NCBI GenBank assembly: GCA_035535015.1
Contig: DATLQU010000040.1
Location: 21,946-85,945 of the forward strand
DNA: 64,000 nucleotides
Reading direction: 5' to 3'
DNA from: Palsa-661 sp035535015
Lineage (GTDB): Bacteria; Actinomycetota; Acidimicrobiia; Acidimicrobiales; UBA8190
Under the pieces are notes generated by a model that saw only the letters and a program-made list of their open reading frames with translations, searched no databases and was not told the origin of the DNA. The position numbers and the translations under genes are program-made. This document shows, piece after piece, positions 59,510 to 64,000 of this stretch; position 1 is the stretch's first letter; every line of letters begins with the position of its first letter.

Positions 59510-61303
59510 ATGGGAAAAACTGCAGGTGACTATCTGTGCGAGCGCCTCATCGAATGGGGGGTGGACACGATCTATGGCTTTCCCGGGGACGGGATCAACG
59601 GGATCCTCGGCGCTTTGCGCCGACATGAGGACCAGCTGCGGTTCATCCAGACCCGTCACGAGGAGATGGCCTCGTTCATGGCCTGCGGCCACGCCAAGTT
59701 CACCGGTGACGTGGGGGTCTGCCTGGCCACCTCGGGACCGGGGGCGATCCACCTGCTCAACGGGCTGTACGACGCCAAGCTGGACCACCGGCCGGTGGTG
59801 GCCATTGTGGGCCAGACCTTCGCCCGAGCCATGGGGGGAGACTTCCAGCAGGAGGTCAACCTTCTCCAGCTGTATTCCGACGTGGCCTCCGCCTACGTCC
59901 AGCAGGTCACTGAGCCTTCGACGATCCGTCACATGATCGACCGCGCCATGCGCATCGCCCAGGCCGAACGCACGGTCACCTGCGTGATCGTGCCGGCCGA
60001 CATCCAGGACATGGACGCCGTGCCCGAACAACCACTCAAGACCCACACCGTGCACTCCGGGGTGGGGTGGTGGCCGCCACGACAGATCCCCTCGACCGAG
60101 CAGCTGCAGACTGCGGCCGACATCTTGAACGCCGGCCAAAAGGTCGCCATCCTGGTCGGCCAGGGGGCGTTGCACGCCAGCGACGAGGTACTGGCCGTGG
60201 CCGATGCCCTGGGAGCGGGGGTGGCGAAGGCGCTGCTCGGTAAGGCGGCAGTTCCTGACGACGTCCCCTACTGCACCGGCTCTATCGGGCTTCTGGGCAC
60301 CAAGCCCTCTTGGGACATGATGCAAGGCGCCGACACCTTGCTCATGGTCGGAACGAGCTTCCCCTACTCAGAGTTCCTTCCTCCCCCTGGTCAGGCCAAG
60401 GCCGTCCAGATCGACCTGGCGGCGCGGAACCTTTCGATCCGCTACGCCATGGATCTGGCCTTGGTCGGGGACTCGAAAGACACCCTGGCCGAACTGCTAC
60501 CGCTGCTACGCCGTAATGAGGACCGCTCGTGGCAGGAGGAGATCGAAAAGGGGGTGACCGAGTGGTGGCAGCTCATGGACGAGCGCGGCCAGCCTTCGGA
60601 CCTGCACGGTCGCATCCGGCCTCAGGGCCTGTTCTCGTCGCTGTCTCGGCATCTGCCCGACAACGCCATCCTCTCCTCTGACTCGGGGACAGCGGCCAAC
60701 TGGTATGCCCGTCACATCAAGATCCGCAAAGGCATGAAGGCCATGCTGTCAGGCAACCTCGCCACCATGGTTCCCGGGGTGCCTTATGCCATCGCCGCCA
60801 AATTCGCCTTCCCGGGCCGGGTGTCAGTGGCCATGGTCGGCGACGGGGCCATGCAAATGGGGGGCATGGCCGAGATGCTGACCGCCCTCAAGTACTACAA
60901 GACGTGGACCGACCCTCGCCTGATCGTCCTCGTCCTCAACAACGAGGACCTCAACCAAGTGACCTGGGAGCAGCGGGCGATGGAGGGGGATCCCCGTTTC
61001 GAGGGCTCCCAGGCCATCCCGTATATGCCCTTTGCCGACTACGCCAACCTCATCGGGTTGAAGGGCATCAAGGTCACCACCGCCGCCGAGATCGAGAGCG
61101 CGTGGGATGAAGCCTTCGCTGCCGACCGTCCCGTGATCATCGACGCCATCACCACCCCGGACGAACCACCGATCCCCCCGCACGTCACCCGCGAAGAAGC
61201 CGAGGCGCTCATGAAGTCGGTGCTGGAGGACCCGAAGGACGGCTGGCGGGGAGCCGTCGAAGGGATCCGCGAGACGGTCCAAGCCTTGATCCCGGGGCGC
61301 TGA
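59510..61303 (+). CDS. ThDP-dependent enzyme, pyruvate oxidase (PoxB)-like
   Basis: 597 residues from ATG 59510, GAGGAGG upstream. Glutamate in QTRHEEMASFMA (ThDP activation), FAD-site middle domain and ThDP motif VGDGAMQMGGMAEM ending in LVLNNEDLN. PoxB makes acetate and CO2 from pyruvate and feeds electrons to quinone or O2; acetolactate synthase and benzoylformate decarboxylase share the fold. A GMC dehydrogenase module follows immediately, suggesting a direct oxidation route. Palindrome upstream. Confidence 0.85.
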   Translation: MGKTAGDYLCERLIEWGVDTIYGFPGDGINGILGALRRHEDQLRFIQTRHEEMASFMACGHAKFTGDVGVCLATSGPGAIHLLNGLYDAKLDHRPVVAIVGQTFARAMGGDFQQEVNLLQLYSDVASAYVQQVTEPSTIRHMIDRAMRIAQAERTVTCVIVPADIQDMDAVPEQPLKTHTVHSGVGWWPPRQIPSTEQLQTAADILNAGQKVAILVGQGALHASDEVLAVADALGAGVAKALLGKAAVPDDVPYCTGSIGLLGTKPSWDMMQGADTLLMVGTSFPYSEFLPPPGQAKAVQIDLAARNLSIRYAMDLALVGDSKDTLAELLPLLRRNEDRSWQEEIEKGVTEWWQLMDERGQPSDLHGRIRPQGLFSSLSRHLPDNAILSSDSGTAANWYARHIKIRKGMKAMLSGNLATMVPGVPYAIAAKFAFPGRVSVAMVGDGAMQMGGMAEMLTALKYYKTWTDPRLIVLVLNNEDLNQVTWEQRAMEGDPRFEGSQAIPYMPFADYANLIGLKGIKVTTAAEIESAWDEAFAADRPVIIDAITTPDEPPIPPHVTREEAEALMKSVLEDPKDGWRGAVEGIRETVQALIPGR

Positions 61304-61306
61304 ACG

Positions 61307-61801
61307 ATGCCCAAGACCAAGACAGCCAGAGCCAAGACGCGCCGTCACGGCGAGGTGGTGGGCGAGACCGTTCATGTCATCGACAAGGTCGTCAGGAACG
61401 TCCAGCACGGCACCTTCGAACGATCCCTTTCCGGGCTGACGGCCGTCGCGGCGACCGTCACCACGGCGGAGATCTTCATCGAGCACTACGGGGCGAGCTT
61501 CGGTAACAAGTGGATGTGGAGCCCGATCATCGTCACCCCGCCGGTGGTGGTCGCTGGCGTCATGGGCGTGTTCAGCCGGAAATGGGCCAAGACGGCCCTG
61601 CCGATCTCCGCCCTCGTCTATACCGCCAACGGCCTTCTGGGGGAGTACTTCCACGCCCGGGGCGTGGCCCGCAAACCGGGCGGCTGGGGCCTCGCCTCCT
61701 ACAACGTGCCGATGGGGCCACCGATCGCCGCCCCGGGCCTGATGACGCTCGTCGGGGGTATGGGCTTGCTGGCTGCCCTTCTGCGCCGGGAGGCCGAGTA
61801 G
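61307..61801 (+). CDS. Membrane protein of the GMC oxidoreductase cluster
   Basis: 164 residues, four hydrophobic segments after a Lys/Arg-rich N-terminus (PKTKTARAKTRRHGE). Starts three bases after the oxidase stop. Similar small membrane proteins accompany gluconate-2-dehydrogenase-type genes and may anchor the complex. Specific function unknown. Confidence 0.65.
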   Translation: MPKTKTARAKTRRHGEVVGETVHVIDKVVRNVQHGTFERSLSGLTAVAATVTTAEIFIEHYGASFGNKWMWSPIIVTPPVVVAGVMGVFSRKWAKTALPISALVYTANGLLGEYFHARGVARKPGGWGLASYNVPMGPPIAAPGLMTLVGGMGLLAALLRREAE

Positions 61802-61803
61802 CG

Positions 61804-62538
61804 GTGAGGGACCTCACCGGGCCCGATCATCTGCCCAACCTCCGGGAAGGCGGCCAACCTCCGGAGCCGTCGTGGTTGCCCCGCCAGCGGCGAGGCATCA
61901 CCCCCCAGATGATCGGGCGCTATCCCGACTATGACGTCTTCGACAGCGCCGAAACCTGGGACCCGGCGACGGCCCGAGTGGTTGCCGAGCGGATGGAGGT
62001 GCGGGGGAACTTCGCCTTCTTCACGTCCGACGAGCAGCCCACGCTGGGCGCACTGTGTGACGTGGCCGTGGCCCAGGACGCTGAGCCGCGTATCCCGGTG
62101 CCCGAGCTGATCGACGAGAAGCTGGCCGCCGGACGCCTCGACGGCTACCAGTACGCCGACATGCCCGACGACCGCGATACCTGGCGTCTGACCTTGGCCG
62201 GCCTCGACGAGGTGGCGGCCGACCGCCACGACGGTCGCCGTTTTGCCGCCCTGGACACCCCGTCGCAGGAGGCCATCGTCGGGGACTTCACGAAGGGCCG
62301 CCTGCGCTCGGTTTCGTTCGACCGGCTCAATGTGACGCGGGCGTGGTCGGTGTGCATGCGCATGATCCTGGCCGCCTTCTACTCCCACCCCTGGGCCTGG
62401 AACGAGATCGGCTTCGGAGGACCGGCATACCCGCGGGGGTTCATGCGCCTCGGGCCGACGAGCACCCGCGAACCGTTCGAGCGCCCCGGCGCCACCGACG
62501 ACGACCCGGTGCGAACCGTGACCGAAGGCGACGAGTGA
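61804..62538 (+). CDS. Gluconate 2-dehydrogenase subunit 3 family protein
   Basis: 244 residues from GTG 61804, two bases after the previous stop. Matches the small (gamma-like) subunit: VFDSAETWDPATARVVAERM, DEVAADRHDGRRFAAL and AWNEIGFGGPAYPRGFMRLG near the end. No Tat signal is evident at this N-terminus, unlike many homologues. GTGA overlap with the GMC gene. Confidence 0.85.
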   Translation: MRDLTGPDHLPNLREGGQPPEPSWLPRQRRGITPQMIGRYPDYDVFDSAETWDPATARVVAERMEVRGNFAFFTSDEQPTLGALCDVAVAQDAEPRIPVPELIDEKLAAGRLDGYQYADMPDDRDTWRLTLAGLDEVAADRHDGRRFAALDTPSQEAIVGDFTKGRLRSVSFDRLNVTRAWSVCMRMILAAFYSHPWAWNEIGFGGPAYPRGFMRLGPTSTREPFERPGATDDDPVRTVTEGDE

Positions 62539-64000
62539 TCCGCCACCTCCTCAAAGGCGCCGTCGGGCCCAAGGACAACGACTCCCGCTACCTCCTCGAC
62601 GTCCACCGCCGAGACCTGCCCGGCGAGGACACGATGCGGACCTACCCCGACGGCGAGGAGGTCGATCTCTGCGTGGTCGGCGCCGGCGCCGGTGGCTCGG
62701 TGCTGGCCCAACGCCTGGCCCGGCGGGGCTGGAAGGTCGTGATCCTCGAAGCAGGGCCGTTCTGGCATCCCGACGAGGACTGGGTCTCCGATGAGGCCGG
62801 CTCCCACCGGCTCTACTGGACTCAAAAGCGGATCATCGGCGGGAACGACCCCGTCGAGCTGGGCAAGAACAACTCGGGGAGAGGAGTTGGCGGGTCCATG
62901 GTCCACTACGCCGGCTACTGCCCCCGTTTTCACCCCTCCGACCTCCAGACTGACACGCTCGACGGGGTCGGGGCCGACTGGCCCATTTCCTACGAGGCCC
63001 TCCGCCCCCACTACGAGAGGGTCGAAGCCGAGCTCCCGGTCGCCGGGCAGAACTGGCCGTGGGGCTGTCCCCACACCTACCCCTTCTCCCCGCATCCGAT
63101 CTCCGAGGCGGCGTCGGTGCTGTGGCGCGGGGCCATCGCCCAGGGCATCACGATGCGGGTCGGGCCGGTCGGCATCGTCAACGGCACCTTCGGGAACCGC
63201 CCGCACTGCATCTACCGTGGTTACTGCCTGCAGGGCTGCAAGGTCAATGCCAAGGCCAGCCCGTATGTCACCCACCTGCCCGATGCCCTCGCCCACTGCG
63301 TCGAGATCAGGGCCAACTGCATGGCGTCGCGCGTGGAGCTCGACTCCTCGGGTGGCCGGGCGACCGGGGTCACCTACTTCAAAGAGGGCGACCACGTCGA
63401 GCGGATGCAGAGGGCCAAGGTGGTGGCCGTCGCCGGCTACTCCATCGAGACGCCGCGCCTGTTGCTCAACTCGGCCACCAAGGGGTTCCCGAACGGCCTG
63501 TGCAACAACGAGGACCAGGTCGGCCGCTACGTCATGGTCCAGGGGGCGACCCAGGCCGGAGGGCGGTTCCCGACCGAGCTGCGCATGTACAAGGCACCAC
63601 CGGCCCAAGTGTCCTCCGAGGACTTCTACGAGACCGACCCGTCGCGAGGCTTCGCTCGGGGATTCTCCATCCAGACCGTCTCGCCCGAGCCGATCGGGTG
63701 GGCCGAGCACGTGCTCGCCGACGGCCACTGGGGCCGGGCGCTGCGCGAATACATGCGCGACTACAACCACTGGACCACCATCGGGGTCCTCAACGAGCTG
63801 CTCGCCCAGCCCGACAACCGGGTCACCCTGGCCGACGAAAAGGACCCCTTCGGGTTGCCCGTCGCCCGCTTCGACTACAGCCTGTGCGACAACGACAAAG
63901 CCAACATGGCCTTCTCGACCCAGGTCATCACCAACATTCTCCACGCCGCCGGCGCCCAAGACGTGCTCACCATCCAACGCTTCGCCCACCTGATCGGCGG
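62535..64000 (+). CDS. GMC-family oxidoreductase (gluconate 2-dehydrogenase large-subunit-like), 3' partial
   Basis: 488 codons from GTG 62535 run off the window end. FAD motif VVGAGAGGSVLAQRLA, then GRGVGGSMVHYAGYCPR and CIYRGYCLQGCKVNAKAS, characteristic of the gluconate/sorbitol/2-keto-gluconate dehydrogenase group. It oxidises a sugar acid or alcohol and passes electrons to a cytochrome or quinone. Completion of the C-terminal catalytic His lies outside the window. Confidence 0.88.
   Translation, partial: MIRHLLKGAVGPKDNDSRYLLDVHRRDLPGEDTMRTYPDGEEVDLCVVGAGAGGSVLAQRLARRGWKVVILEAGPFWHPDEDWVSDEAGSHRLYWTQKRIIGGNDPVELGKNNSGRGVGGSMVHYAGYCPRFHPSDLQTDTLDGVGADWPISYEALRPHYERVEAELPVAGQNWPWGCPHTYPFSPHPISEAASVLWRGAIAQGITMRVGPVGIVNGTFGNRPHCIYRGYCLQGCKVNAKASPYVTHLPDALAHCVEIRANCMASRVELDSSGGRATGVTYFKEGDHVERMQRAKVVAVAGYSIETPRLLLNSATKGFPNGLCNNEDQVGRYVMVQGATQAGGRFPTELRMYKAPPAQVSSEDFYETDPSRGFARGFSIQTVSPEPIGWAEHVLADGHWGRALREYMRDYNHWTTIGVLNELLAQPDNRVTLADEKDPFGLPVARFDYSLCDNDKANMAFSTQVITNILHAAGAQDVLTIQRFAHLIG

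Overview
The window is high-GC DNA with GTG/TTG starts, dense ATGA/GTGA stop-start overlaps and many HAAT-type transporters, CaiB-type CoA-transferases and COG2345-type regulators. This fits an Actinomycetota genome, and the gene mix suggests Acidimicrobiia; the class is inference. A tRNA-Ser(CGA) at 31.3 kb, followed by a frameshifted tyrosine integrase, separates two unlike halves.

Left half (1-31 kb): carbohydrate and organic-acid catabolism with uptake. A GH15 glucoamylase/trehalase-like gene is followed by glucose 1-dehydrogenase, an MBL hydrolase (possible lactonase), an NAD-dependent GH4 glycosidase, a beta-hydroxyacid dehydrogenase, a LacD/DeoC-type aldolase, an FGGY kinase and a LarA-like nickel-pincer racemase/epimerase. 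Next comes a HAAT (Liv-type) importer with unusual architecture: LivF fused to an MFS domain, LivH fused to LivM, then LivG, with a 17-bp repeat ladder between LivHM and LivG. A tandem CaiB/BaiF CoA-transferase, a TauD dioxygenase, the binding protein, an alpha/beta hydrolase and a beta-propeller lipoprotein follow. A NagB-like gene is divergent from an Rbs-type sugar ABC transporter, with a LacI-type operator between them. The half ends with a cNMP-binding protein, a cupin, a secreted putative glycosidase and an ECF sigma/CU044_5270 pair.

Right half (31.4-64 kb): redox, Fe-S and nitrogen-oxide-like stress functions mixed with gene remnants. It holds AhpD-like proteins, aconitase, AlkA, three DUF488 proteins (one fused to MarR), an MIP18/DUF59 protein, DUF2249 proteins, a ferredoxin and its reductase, an ACP-like protein lacking the carrier serine, a haem-copper-oxidase-like membrane protein, a DHA2 exporter, a Rieske protein, a hemerythrin-DUF2249 protein, PAS, DoxX, FolE, 1-Cys peroxiredoxin, XRE-cupin and ClC genes. 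It ends with a pyruvate-oxidase-like enzyme and a GMC/gluconate-2-dehydrogenase module cut by the window end. Remnants include an internal narG fragment joined to a TDT/TehA-family transporter tail.

Five promoters in this half carry an 18-bp inverted repeat, close to TTCYAG-N6-CTAGAA, over or next to a -10 box. Two of the sites lie in front of two paralogous COG2345 regulators with conserved C-terminal cysteines. I infer a shared redox or Fe-S regulon covering DUF2249/DUF59, ferredoxin and its reductase, hemerythrin/Rieske and peroxiredoxin genes.
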